The notes under the pieces: model-generated | Seen by the model: the letters and a program-made list of their open reading frames with translations, nothing else | The model's database searches: none | Told to the model about the DNA's origin: nothing | Program-made: the position numbers and the translations under genes | Shown here: piece after piece, positions 33,398-41,797 of the stretch | Position numbering within the stretch: position 1 is the stretch's first letter | Layout of the letters: each line of letters starts with the position of its first letter | Source of the DNA: Nocardioides sediminis | GTDB taxonomy: Bacteria > Actinomycetota > Actinomycetes > Propionibacteriales > Nocardioidaceae | NCBI RefSeq assembly: GCF_003047295.1 | Contig: NZ_PZYZ01000001.1 | Span: forward strand, 682,001 to 746,000 | DNA length: 64,000 bases | Direction of reading: 5' to 3'

Positions 33398-34916
33398 GGT
33401 GGTCTCCTCCGGTGACGGCGGCCAGGGCCGCTGTGTGTGCCTCGTCCTCCCACGGCTCCGCGGCGTCCGGCACCTTGAAGCCGAGGTAGCCGTAGGCCAT
33501 GTCCAGGAGCGGGCTGAGCAGGTTGAAGAAGCAGAACGGGAAGTACGCCGCGGTGGCGACGCCGAGCACCCCGGCCATGTAGGCGCCGCACGTGTTCCAC
33601 GGCACCAGGACCGAGGTGACGGTGCCGGAGTCCTCGACGGCGCGGGAGAGGACCTGCGGGGCGATGCCGCGGCGGGCGAACTCGCTCCGGAACATCCGCG
33701 CCGGCAGCACGTCGGCGACGTACTGGTCGCCGGCGATCACGTTGAGGCCGACGCCGCTGCCGGTGACCGCGGCGATCAGCGAGCCGCGCCGGCGGGCACG
33801 GGACACGATCGGCTCCAGGAGCCGTTGGAGGAAGCCGGCGCGCTCCATCACGGCCGCGAACGAGAGCGCCCCCAGGACGAGCCAGATCGTGGTCAGCATG
33901 CTCGTCATGCCGCCACGGGAGAACAGGTCGTCGATCTGCGGCACCCCGGAGTCGCTGACGAAGCCGGACGCCATCGCCGCGTAGCCGGCCTTCACCGCGG
34001 TCGCGACCTTGCCCAGCTCGGGGTCGTCGACGAAGGCCACGACCGCGTCCCACTGGAGGAACGGGGCGAGCACGGCGGCGAACACGGCGGAGCCGAGGAT
34101 GGAGAGGAACGGCGGCATCCGCATGACTGCGAGCACCACCAGCAGGAGCAGGGGCAGCAGGTTGAGGGCGGAGATGTCGAAGGCGGACGCCAGCGCCTCG
34201 CGCGCGCGGTCGGTGCTCACCTCCGCCTCGGTGTCGGCCGCCCGGCCGAGGAAGAAGAACGCGATGAGGCTGATGCCCAGGGCCGGTCCCGCCGTCCAGA
34301 CCATGTTGCGCACGTGCTGACCCACGGTCAGTCCGCCGCCGACGAGCTGGGGCACCAGGATCGTGGTCTCGGACAGGGGAGTCATCTTGTCGCCGAAGTA
34401 GGCGCCGCAGATCACCGCGCCCGCGGCGACCGCCTCGTCGAGGCCCAGGACGTTGCTCATGCCCACGAAGGCGACGCCCAGCGTCCCGGCCGTCGTCCAC
34501 GAGCTGCCCGTCACCATGCCGACCACGGCGCACACGGCGGCGGCGGTGACGTAGAACCAGCTCGGGCTGACCAGCCTGACGCCGAGGTCGACGACCGTGG
34601 GGATCGTGCCGGCCATGTTCCACGTGCCGATGAGCGAGCCGACGGCGAGCAGGATGAAGACCGCGCTCATCGCGACCGTCACGCCGCCCACGGCCGCCTC
34701 GGCGACCGAGGCGACCGTGTACCCGTTCTTGAAGGCGACCAGGCTGGCGAACGCGGCGCTCAGCAGCAGCGCGACCTGGAGCGGACCGTCCGTGGCGCTG
34801 ACCCCGAACAGCACGATGGTCGTGGCCAGGAGGGCGATCAGGACGACGATCGGTGCCAGCGCGTCGAGCAGGCTGGGAGGCCTCGGGCCGCTGGTCGCCG
34901 CACGCCTGCGCGCCAC
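33390..34916 (-). CDS. NhaC-family Na+/H+ antiporter
   Basis: 508 residues with about twelve transmembrane helices. NhaC landmarks: MVTGSSWTTAGTLGVAF, AYFGDKMTPLSETT, and VEDSGTVTSVLVPWNTCGAY late in the chain. The GTG at 34916 follows the 48-residue gene by 7 bp and removes an Arg-rich 20-residue extension that would overlap it. NhaC exchangers use the proton gradient to expel Na+; in an arc operon it could also exchange organic acids or amino acids, as some family members do. The coupling to arginine fermentation suggests pH homeostasis. Confidence 0.86.
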   Translation of the reverse strand: MARRRAATSGPRPPSLLDALAPIVVLIALLATTIVLFGVSATDGPLQVALLLSAAFASLVAFKNGYTVASVAEAAVGGVTVAMSAVFILLAVGSLIGTWNMAGTIPTVVDLGVRLVSPSWFYVTAAAVCAVVGMVTGSSWTTAGTLGVAFVGMSNVLGLDEAVAAGAVICGAYFGDKMTPLSETTILVPQLVGGGLTVGQHVRNMVWTAGPALGISLIAFFFLGRAADTEAEVSTDRAREALASAFDISALNLLPLLLLVVLAVMRMPPFLSILGSAVFAAVLAPFLQWDAVVAFVDDPELGKVATAVKAGYAAMASGFVSDSGVPQIDDLFSRGGMTSMLTTIWLVLGALSFAAVMERAGFLQRLLEPIVSRARRRGSLIAAVTGSGVGLNVIAGDQYVADVLPARMFRSEFARRGIAPQVLSRAVEDSGTVTSVLVPWNTCGAYMAGVLGVATAAYFPFCFFNLLSPLLDMAYGYLGFKVPDAAEPWEDEAHTAALAAVTGGDHHD

Positions 34917-34923
34917 GACCCGC

Positions 34924-35070
34924 TCACCGGCCCGCCGCGACCGACGGCACGCGTGCGAGCGCGCCGACGTCGTCACCCCGGTGGTGGTCCTCGCCGCGCG
35001 CCCACACCAGCAGCGCGACGACCAGCAGGGCCGCCAGCACGGCGACCGCCCAGCGCAGCGACGTCGTCAT
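34924..35070 (-). CDS. 48-residue small membrane protein in the arc operon
   Basis: A short gene read directly from the sequence: ATG at 35070, stop at 34924. The product begins TTSLRWAVAVLAALLVVALL and forms one transmembrane helix (about 5-24), then a short basic-acidic tail ending in RVPSVAAGR. A strong ribosome site (TGAGGAGG) lies 5 nt before the ATG, better than most genes here. It starts 10 bp after the arcA stop codon and ends 7 bp before the NhaC start, so it fits an operon position. Function unknown; it may stabilise the antiporter. Confidence 0.7.
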   Translation of the reverse strand: MTTSLRWAVAVLAALLVVALLVWARGEDHHRGDDVGALARVPSVAAGR

Positions 35071-35079
35071 GGCGCCTCC

Positions 35080-36342
35080 TCAGAGCGGGTCGCGCTGGAG
35101 GGGGCAGGTCATGCAGTGGCCCCCGCCGCGACCCTTGCCCAGCTCGAAGCCCTCGATGGTGACCACCTCGATGCCTGCCTCGCGCATCTTGGCGATCGTG
35201 TAGGTGTTGCGCTCGTAGGCCACGACCACCCCGGGCTCGAGGGCGACGACGTTGTTGCCGTCGTCCCACTGCTCGCGCTCCTGCTGGTAGGCATCCCCAC
35301 CGGTCTCGATCACCCGCAGCTCGGGCACCGCGAGGGCGTCGGCCACCGCGGAGAGGAAGCTCTTCTCCTCCGTGACGTGGAACTCCGCGCCGTTGACCCC
35401 AGGTCGGAGGCTGATCGCGCGCACGTTGTCCATCACGCGGGGATAGACGGTCACGGCGTCCCGGTCGAGCATGGTGAAGACCGTGTCGAGGTGCATGTGC
35501 GCGCGGTCCTTGGTCATCACCACGGCCATGATGCGCTCGGCGCCGCCCTTGGCGAACAGCGCGCGGGCGACCTGCTCGATCATCCGGGCCTGGGAGCGCT
35601 CGCTCATGCCGATGAGCACGGTCCCGTTGCCGATGGGCTGGACGTCCCCGCCCTCCAGCGACGCGCGTCCGAAGTCGACGACGTTGAAGCGGTCGTCGTC
35701 CCCGAGCTCGGGATACCAGAACTCGAAGTCGGACTCGGCGAACATCGGGTGGTAGCGGTAGATCGCGGCGACGTTGTAGGCCTCGAGCCGCCTGGCCGGC
35801 CAGTACATCGGGTTGATGCTGACCCCGCCGTAGATCCAGCAGGAGGAGTCGCGGGTGAACAGGGTGTTGGGCAGGGGAGGCAGCACGAACATGCTCTCGT
35901 CGTCGATCGCGGCAGCGATCACCGACTGCGAGCGCAGCCTGCCGAGGTCGAGGCCCGACTCGGCGACGGTGAGGCCGCCGATGAGGTGGCGCGCCAGCGT
36001 CTCGGGCGGCATGGCGGACAGGACCGACCGCACCTCGTCCACCATCGAGACCCCCACGGTGAACTCCGAGGCCGTGAGCTCGACCAGCCTCTGCCGGGCC
36101 GTCTCGCTGGCCGCGAGGGTCTCGGTGAGGAGGTCCCGGAGCAGGAAGACCTCGACCCCACGGTCGCGCATCTTCGCCACGAAGCGGTCGTGCTCGAGCT
36201 GGGCGCGCTCCACCCACAGCACGTCGTCGAACAGCAACCCGTCGTGGTTGGTCGGGGTGAGCCGTCGCAGGCTCAGCTCCGGCCGGTGCACCATCACCTT
36301 GCGCAGCCGTCCCACCTCTGAGTGGACTCCCAGCTCTGTCAT
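35080..36342 (-). CDS. arcA: Arginine deiminase
   Basis: 420 residues. Converts arginine to citrulline and ammonia. The catalytic residues are visible: Asp and Glu in the GDVQPIGN and FTRDSSCWIYGG regions, His in RAHMHLDTVF, and the nucleophilic Cys in the C-terminal GGGHCMTCPL. Length fits the family. It lies in a gene run with OTC and carbamate kinase, forming the complete ADI pathway, which makes one ATP per arginine and raises pH through ammonia. ATG at 36342, with a GAGAGAGCG purine-rich site. Cytoplasmic. Confidence 0.96.
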   Translation of the reverse strand: MTELGVHSEVGRLRKVMVHRPELSLRRLTPTNHDGLLFDDVLWVERAQLEHDRFVAKMRDRGVEVFLLRDLLTETLAASETARQRLVELTASEFTVGVSMVDEVRSVLSAMPPETLARHLIGGLTVAESGLDLGRLRSQSVIAAAIDDESMFVLPPLPNTLFTRDSSCWIYGGVSINPMYWPARRLEAYNVAAIYRYHPMFAESDFEFWYPELGDDDRFNVVDFGRASLEGGDVQPIGNGTVLIGMSERSQARMIEQVARALFAKGGAERIMAVVMTKDRAHMHLDTVFTMLDRDAVTVYPRVMDNVRAISLRPGVNGAEFHVTEEKSFLSAVADALAVPELRVIETGGDAYQQEREQWDDGNNVVALEPGVVVAYERNTYTIAKMREAGIEVVTIEGFELGKGRGGGHCMTCPLQRDPL

Positions 36343-36382
36343 CGCTCTCTCCTCACTCCCACGTCATTGACTCGGCCATCCC

Positions 36383-37297
36383 TCATCCGGGCACCACCTG
36401 GGTGCCTGCCACTCCCTCGACGAGCTCGCGCACGTGGTGGAGGCTCCCGATCGCCGCCCGTCCGCCCGTCGACTCGACGAAGTGCACCGCGGCGTCGACC
36501 TTCGGTCCCATGGAGCCGGCGGGCAGGTCGAGCGCACGCAGGTCGGACGGTGTCACCGTGGCGATGCGGGCCTGCTCGGGCGTGCCCCAGCCGGTGTAGA
36601 CGCCGTCCACGTCGGTCGCCATCACGAAGACGTCGGCGGACAGCTCACGCGCGAGCAGCTCGCTCGCCAGGTCCTTGTCGATGACCGCCTCGACCCCCGC
36701 GAGCCCGGCGCCCTCGCCGCGCATCCGCAGCGTCGGGATCCCGCCGCCGCCGGCGGCGATGACCACGACGTCGCGGTCGATCAGCTGGCGGATGGGCCCG
36801 ATCTCGAAGATGTGCCGGGGAGCAGGGGAGGGCACGACCCGCCGCCAGGAGTCGCCGTCCCTGCGGAACGGCCAGCCCTTCTCATCTTCGAGCCGCTGCG
36901 CCTGCTCGTCGGAGTAGATGGGGCCCACGAACTTGGTGGGGTCGGCGAAGGCCGGGTCGTCCGGATCGACCTCCACCATCGTCAGGATGGTGGCGAGCTC
37001 CTCCTCCGGAGGAAGGACGTTCCGCAGCTCCTGCTCCAGGACGTAGCCGATCATCCCCTCCGTCTGCGCGCCGAGCACGTCCAGCGGGTAGGGGTCGACC
37101 TCGGTGTACGCCGCCGCCTGCAGCGCCAGCAGTCCGACCTGGGGACCGTTGCCGTGGGAGACGACCAGCTCGTGCGCCCGCGCGACGTCGGCCAGCGCAG
37201 GCGCTGCCGTCCGCACGTTGCCGCGCTGGTTCTCGGCCGTCATCGGTTCGCCGCGCTTGAGCAGGGCGTTCCCGCCCAGCGCCACCACCACTCGCAT
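36383..37297 (-). CDS. arcC: Carbamate kinase
   Basis: 304 residues. Transfers phosphate from carbamoyl phosphate to ADP, giving ATP, ammonia and CO2. Motifs: the N-terminal [35 protein letters not shown], and [10 protein letters not shown] late in the chain. The ATG at 37297 has a GAGGAGGAC site. It lies between arcA and arcB, 26 and 40 bp from each, on the same strand. Confidence 0.96.
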   Translation of the reverse strand: MRVVVALGGNALLKRGEPMTAENQRGNVRTAAPALADVARAHELVVSHGNGPQVGLLALQAAAYTEVDPYPLDVLGAQTEGMIGYVLEQELRNVLPPEEELATILTMVEVDPDDPAFADPTKFVGPIYSDEQAQRLEDEKGWPFRRDGDSWRRVVPSPAPRHIFEIGPIRQLIDRDVVVIAAGGGGIPTLRMRGEGAGLAGVEAVIDKDLASELLARELSADVFVMATDVDGVYTGWGTPEQARIATVTPSDLRALDLPAGSMGPKVDAAVHFVESTGGRAAIGSLHHVRELVEGVAGTQVVPG

Positions 37298-37323
37298 CGC
37301 GTCCTCCTCTCGTCCCGGTCCCG

Positions 37324-38325
37324 TCAGTCCCCGAGCGTGGCGACCATGACGGCCTTGATCGTGTGGACGCGGTTCTCGGCCTGGTCGAAGACGATGGAGT
37401 GCTCGGACTCGAAGACCTCGTCGGTGACCTCGAGACCGTCCATCCCGTACTGCTGGTAGATGTCCTCGCCCACCGTCGTCTCGCGGTTGTGGAAGGCGGG
37501 CAGGCAGTGCATGAACTTCACGTGCGGGTTGCCGGTCCGGGCGACCACCTCGTTGTTGACCTGGTACGGCGTGAGCAGGCGGATCCGCTCGGCCCACGCC
37601 TCCTTGGCCTCGCCCATCGAGACCCAGACGTCGGTGTAGAGGAAGTCGACGCCGGACACGCCCTCGTCGACGTCGTCGGTGAGCGTCAGCCGCGCGCCGG
37701 TCTCCTTGGCGATGCCGCGACAGGTCTCGATCAGGTCGTCGTGCGGCCAGAGGTCCCGGGGTGCGCACAACCGCACGTCCATGCCGAACTTGCAGCCGCC
37801 GACCATCAGCGAGTTGCCCATGTTGTTGCGGGCGTCCCCGAGGTAGCAGAAGGAGATCTCGGGCAGGTGCTTGTCGCAGTGCTCGGTCATGGTGAGCACG
37901 TCGGCGAGCACCTGGGTGGGGTGGTACTCGTCGGTGAGCCCGTTCCAGACCGGCACCCCGGCGTGGGCCGCCAGGATCTCGACCTTGTCCTGGCCGAACC
38001 CGCGGTACTCGATGGCGTCGAAGGTGCGCCCGAGCACCCGGGCCGTGTCCTTCATGGACTCCTTGTGACCGATCTGGGACCCGGTGGGCTCGAGGTAGGT
38101 GACGTGCGCCCCCTGGTCCCGCGCCGCGACCTCGAAGGCGGTGCGTGTCCGCGTCGAGGTCTTCTCGAAGATCAGCGCGATGTCCTTGCCCGTCAGGCGC
38201 GGCTGCTCGTAGCCGGCGTACTTCGCGGTCTTGAGGTCGGCGGACAGCTTGAGGAGGAACCGGAGCTCCTGCGGCGTGAAGTCGAGCTCCTTGAGGAAGC
38301 TGCGGTGGCGGAGGTTGAACGACAT
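37324..38325 (-). CDS. arcB: Ornithine carbamoyltransferase (catabolic, arc operon)
   Basis: 333 residues. Converts citrulline and phosphate to ornithine and carbamoyl phosphate in the ADI pathway. Motifs: carbamoyl-phosphate loop [11 protein letters not shown] (about 56-66), [12 protein letters not shown], and ornithine-site HCLPAFHN near 270. Catabolic and anabolic OTCs look alike; the catabolic assignment rests on the adjacent arcC and arcA. ATG at 38325, with a GAGAAGGG site. It follows the P-type ATPase gene by 13 bp. Confidence 0.95.
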   Translation of the reverse strand: MSFNLRHRSFLKELDFTPQELRFLLKLSADLKTAKYAGYEQPRLTGKDIALIFEKTSTRTRTAFEVAARDQGAHVTYLEPTGSQIGHKESMKDTARVLGRTFDAIEYRGFGQDKVEILAAHAGVPVWNGLTDEYHPTQVLADVLTMTEHCDKHLPEISFCYLGDARNNMGNSLMVGGCKFGMDVRLCAPRDLWPHDDLIETCRGIAKETGARLTLTDDVDEGVSGVDFLYTDVWVSMGEAKEAWAERIRLLTPYQVNNEVVARTGNPHVKFMHCLPAFHNRETTVGEDIYQQYGMDGLEVTDEVFESEHSIVFDQAENRVHTIKAVMVATLGD

Positions 38326-38338
38326 GCGGGTTCCCTTC

Positions 38339-41104
38339 TCAGGCGGGTTGCAGCTGGCGGACGGTCGCGGCGGTCGCCGCAGGAGCGGGTCGGCGACGCC
38401 GGAGGACGAGCTTGACCAGCTCCTCGACGACGACGAGGGACGCGGCGATGCCGGCGCACGTGCACCACTGGGCGAAGGTGAGGGCGGTGGTCCCGAGGAT
38501 GCGCTGGAGGAAGTCGAGCGAGGTGACCAGGACGATCGCCAGCAGGGCCAGGCCGTAGCGGCGCAGCTGCACGACCGCGGGCATCGCGTCCCGGTCGAAG
38601 ATCGTGTTCTCCTGGTCGCGGCACAGCAGTGCCGCCGCGAGGTGGAAGAGCGAGAGCGTCGTCAGCAGCATGGTCGCCGCGAGCACCGCGTCGCCCTGCT
38701 CGTCGCCGATCTGGTACGCCGCGAGGGAGCCGACCGTCATCACGGCGCCCTGGACGCCGAGCCTGATCCAGTTGGCGCGCGAGAGGACCGGCGCGCCCAC
38801 CGGACGCGGCGGTCGGGCCATGAGGCCGCGCGCCGGCTCGTCGAAGCCCAGTGCGATGGCCAGCGGGATGTCCACGACCATGTTCAGCCAGAGGATCTGC
38901 AGCGGGTTGAGCGGGGCGCCGTTGGCGATGCCGAAGATCCCGGCCCCGAGGAAGACCGCGATGTAGGCGACCAGGGTCGACATCTGGAAGCGCAGGTACT
39001 TCAGCAGGTTGTCGTAGAGGGTGCGGCCGTACGAGACCGCGCCGACGATCGTGGCGAAGTTGTCGTCGGTCAGGATCATCACGGCGGCCTGCTTGGAGAC
39101 CTCGGTGCCGGTGATGCCCATCGCCACCCCGATGTCGGCCGTCTTGAGCGCCGGTGCATCGTTGACGCCGTCGCCGGTCATCGCGACGACGTTGCCCTTC
39201 TCCTTGAGCAGCCTGACGAGTCGGACCTTGTCCTCGGGCGCGACGCGGGCGACGACGCCGATGTCGTCGATCTGGGCGAGCAGCTCCTCGTCGCTCATCG
39301 CCGCGAACTCGGCCCCGGTCACCGCCCGGCCCGGGATCCCGAGCTCGCCGGCGATCGCCGCGGCCGTCGTGGCGTGGTCGCCGGTGATCATGCGCACGCG
39401 GATCCCCGCGTCCCGGCACTCGGCGATGGCCGTCCGGGCCTCGGCACGGGGCGGGTCCACGATGCCGACCATGGCGAGCAGGGTGAGGTCGTGGACGTGG
39501 TCGATCATCGCGGGGACCGCGTGCAGCTCGGCCGGGTCGATGTCACGCTGGGCGACCACCATCACCCGTTCGCCGGCGTTGGCGATCCGGTCGTTGGCCT
39601 CGAGGGCGAGGTGCTGGTTCTCCGCGGTGATCGGCATCAGCGTGCCGTCGGGGTTGCGGATCGTCGAGGCGCGGGCGATGAGCACGTCGGGGGCGCCCTT
39701 GACGTAGCAGCGGACGACCGGGCGGCCGTCGTCGGCCGTCATCTCGTGGAACGTGGCCATGAACTTGTAGTCGGAGTCGAAGGGGACCTCCGCGACCCGA
39801 GGGAGCGACGCGCGGGTCTCGGTGATGTCCAGGCCGCCCTTGGCGCCCAGGACGATGAGGGCGCCCTCGGTGGGGTCCCCGATCAGGTTCTCGCCGTCGA
39901 GCACGGCATCCGCGCAGAGCACCATCGGCAGCAGGTAGGGGTCGAGGTCGTGGTTCTGGCCGCCGACGTGCGTGAACTCGCCGACGGTGCTGTAGCCCTC
40001 GCCGGAGACGGTGTAGCGGTTGTGGCCGGGGATGAGCAGCTCGCGGGCGGTCATCTTGTTGAGGGTCAGCGTGCCCGTCTTGTCCGAGCAGATCGCGGAC
40101 GTCGAGCCCAGCGTCTCCACCGCCGGCAGCCGCTTGACGATCGCGTTGCGACGGGCGATCTCCCGGGTGCCCATCGAGAGCAGCGCGGTCACCACGGCGG
40201 GGAGGCCGGTCGGGATGGCGGCGACGGCGAGGGCGACTCCGGTGACGAAGAGGGTGTCGAACGACTCGCCGCGTCCCAGGCCGAGCAGGATGACGAGGAC
40301 CAGGGCCACGGCGGCGATGCCCGCGATGATCTTGGACAACGAGTCGAGCTGCTTCTGCAGCGGTGTCTTGCTGGCCTCGGTGTTGGCCAGCATGTCGGCG
40401 ATGTGGCCGATCTCCGTGTCCATGCCGGTGGCGGTGACGATGAGCTCCCCACGGCCGCGGGTGACCGAGGTGTTCATGTAGGCCATGCACGTCCGGTCGC
40501 CCAGCGGCACGTCGTCCCCGACCACGGGGTCGACCGACTTGCCGACCGGGAGGCTCTCGCCGGTCAGCGCCGCCTCCTCGATCTCCAGTGTGGCGGCGAG
40601 GTAGATCCGCCCGTCGGCCGGGATCAGGTTGCCGGCCTCGACCAGCACCACGTCGCCGGGGACCAGCTCCTCGGCGTCGACCTCGAGCGCCTGGCCGTCG
40701 CGGCGTACGCGGGCGATCGTCTTCATCATCTGGGCCAGGGCCTTGACGCTCTCCTCGGCCTTCGACTCCTGCCTCAGGCCGATCACGGCGTTGAAGACCG
40801 TCAGGCCGGCCAGCACGACCGTGGTCCCGGTCTCCTGCGTGACGACCTGGTTCACGGCGGCGGCGACCAGCAGCACGATCTGCATGAAGTCCTGGTACTG
40901 CCGCAGGAACGCGTGCAGGCCGGACTCCTTGCTGCCCTCGGCGAGCCGGTTGGGTCCCATGGACCCCAGCCGCGAGGCGGCCTCGGTCGCGGACAACCCG
41001 ACCTCGGGGACGACCCCGAGGGCGCGGGCCACGCCCGACACGTCGGTGGCCACCGGATCCACCTGTGCCACCGTCCCGGCGGTGGAGCGCTCCGTCGTCA
41101 TCAA
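38339..41104 (-). CDS. Cation-transporting P-type ATPase (P2-type)
   Basis: 921 residues. All P-type signatures are present: TGES ([10 protein letters not shown], about 180), the phosphorylation site CSDKTGTLT (about 345), MITGDHA, and the hinge [10 protein letters not shown]. There is no N-terminal heavy-metal domain, and helix M4 reads AAIPTGLP and M6 has [12 protein letters not shown], pointing to Ca2+/Mn2+ or monovalent cations rather than Cu/Zn. Mycobacterial CtpF in the DosR regulon is a comparable enzyme by role. It heads a seven-gene minus-strand operon (ATPase-arcB-arcC-arcA-small ORF-nhaC-yfcC), with box 14 upstream. Confidence 0.92.
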   Translation of the reverse strand: MMTTERSTAGTVAQVDPVATDVSGVARALGVVPEVGLSATEAASRLGSMGPNRLAEGSKESGLHAFLRQYQDFMQIVLLVAAAVNQVVTQETGTTVVLAGLTVFNAVIGLRQESKAEESVKALAQMMKTIARVRRDGQALEVDAEELVPGDVVLVEAGNLIPADGRIYLAATLEIEEAALTGESLPVGKSVDPVVGDDVPLGDRTCMAYMNTSVTRGRGELIVTATGMDTEIGHIADMLANTEASKTPLQKQLDSLSKIIAGIAAVALVLVILLGLGRGESFDTLFVTGVALAVAAIPTGLPAVVTALLSMGTREIARRNAIVKRLPAVETLGSTSAICSDKTGTLTLNKMTARELLIPGHNRYTVSGEGYSTVGEFTHVGGQNHDLDPYLLPMVLCADAVLDGENLIGDPTEGALIVLGAKGGLDITETRASLPRVAEVPFDSDYKFMATFHEMTADDGRPVVRCYVKGAPDVLIARASTIRNPDGTLMPITAENQHLALEANDRIANAGERVMVVAQRDIDPAELHAVPAMIDHVHDLTLLAMVGIVDPPRAEARTAIAECRDAGIRVRMITGDHATTAAAIAGELGIPGRAVTGAEFAAMSDEELLAQIDDIGVVARVAPEDKVRLVRLLKEKGNVVAMTGDGVNDAPALKTADIGVAMGITGTEVSKQAAVMILTDDNFATIVGAVSYGRTLYDNLLKYLRFQMSTLVAYIAVFLGAGIFGIANGAPLNPLQILWLNMVVDIPLAIALGFDEPARGLMARPPRPVGAPVLSRANWIRLGVQGAVMTVGSLAAYQIGDEQGDAVLAATMLLTTLSLFHLAAALLCRDQENTIFDRDAMPAVVQLRRYGLALLAIVLVTSLDFLQRILGTTALTFAQWCTCAGIAASLVVVEELVKLVLRRRRPAPAATAATVRQLQPA

Positions 41105-41181
41105 CAGCTCCCGTCGTCGCAGGTCCGGAGCGGGGGCAGCGCTCCGTCGCGACGAGCATGCGGCGCGAGCGGTGCGGACGA

Positions 41182-41200
41182 GCCACCCGAAAGGGGTGAG
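41182..41200 (-). promoter_or_regulatory. Operator box, site 14, head of the ATPase-arc operon
   Basis: GCCACCC-GAAAG-GGGTGAG centred at 41191. A -10-like CATGCT begins at 41160, 31 bp away on the minus strand. The ATPase ATG lies 87 bp from the centre. Confidence 0.68.
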
Positions 41201-41219
41201 TCGGTGGGGTCCGTGCGCC

Positions 41220-41645
41220 TCATGCGGCGTCCCGCAGCTGGGTGCAGAGCGCCCACACCACGAGCCCGCCGAAGGCGATGGAGACGACCGACCACCAGGG
41301 GTAGTAGGGGAGGAAGGCGAAGTTGGCCAGCATGGACAGCCCGGCCACGACCAGCCCGGTCACCTGTCCCCAGGACCTGCGGCGGAGGATGCCCACGGCG
41401 ACCGCGACCAGCAGGACGCCGATGACCACGTGGATCCAGCCCCACACCGTCAGGTCGATCTCGTAGACCTCGCTGCCGCTCGTGGCGAGCAGCTCGCCGC
41501 TCCTGATGGCCTCCACCCCCTGGAGCACCTCGACCGACGCGGTGACCAGCAGCATGACGGCCGCGAACTGGCCGACCACGACGGCGGCCCTGCTCGACGT
41601 ACGACGCCTGCCTGCGTCGCTCGTGCTCGCGCCTGCACCGGTCAT
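41220..41645 (-). CDS. Four-helix membrane protein, DUF7144-like (paralogue 5 of 5)
   Basis: 141 residues with four transmembrane helices. The signature reads VWGWIHVVIG and ANFAFLPYYPWWSV. Closest by eye to paralogue 2. The ATG at 41645 has a strong GGAGG site 6 nt upstream; an in-frame start further upstream would cross the operator box. It is transcribed towards the box of the ATPase operon and may read through into it, but the ATPase has its own box. Function unknown. Confidence 0.85.
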   Translation of the reverse strand: MTGAGASTSDAGRRRTSSRAAVVVGQFAAVMLLVTASVEVLQGVEAIRSGELLATSGSEVYEIDLTVWGWIHVVIGVLLVAVAVGILRRRSWGQVTGLVVAGLSMLANFAFLPYYPWWSVVSIAFGGLVVWALCTQLRDAA

Positions 41646-41703
41646 GACGACCTCCTTCGCAACGTTCCTGCGGGGCATCGTCCAGCGCGGAGGTCCCCCG
41701 CAG

Positions 41704-41722
41704 ATCACCCCGGACGGGTGGA
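41704..41722 (-). promoter_or_regulatory. Operator box, site 15
   Basis: ATCACCC-CGGAC-GGGTGGA centred at 41713. A -10-like GACGAT begins at 41682 (31 bp). On the plus side no -10 fits the spacing, so the LAL regulator at 41798 probably uses its own promoter (TACGCT at 41768). Confidence 0.58.
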
Positions 41723-41797
41723 CTTCTCGGGCCTTTCGCCTCTGGGTCCGTCCCGTCGCGCCCGTCCTACGCTCGAAGCGGCTGAGAGGACCTCGTG

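Noticed and set aside
36382-36405. CTCATCC followed by GGGTG near the arcC end, possible box before arcA
   Set aside because: The halves are about 11 bp apart rather than 5, overlap the arcC stop, and no -10 fits; the arc genes are served by site 14.
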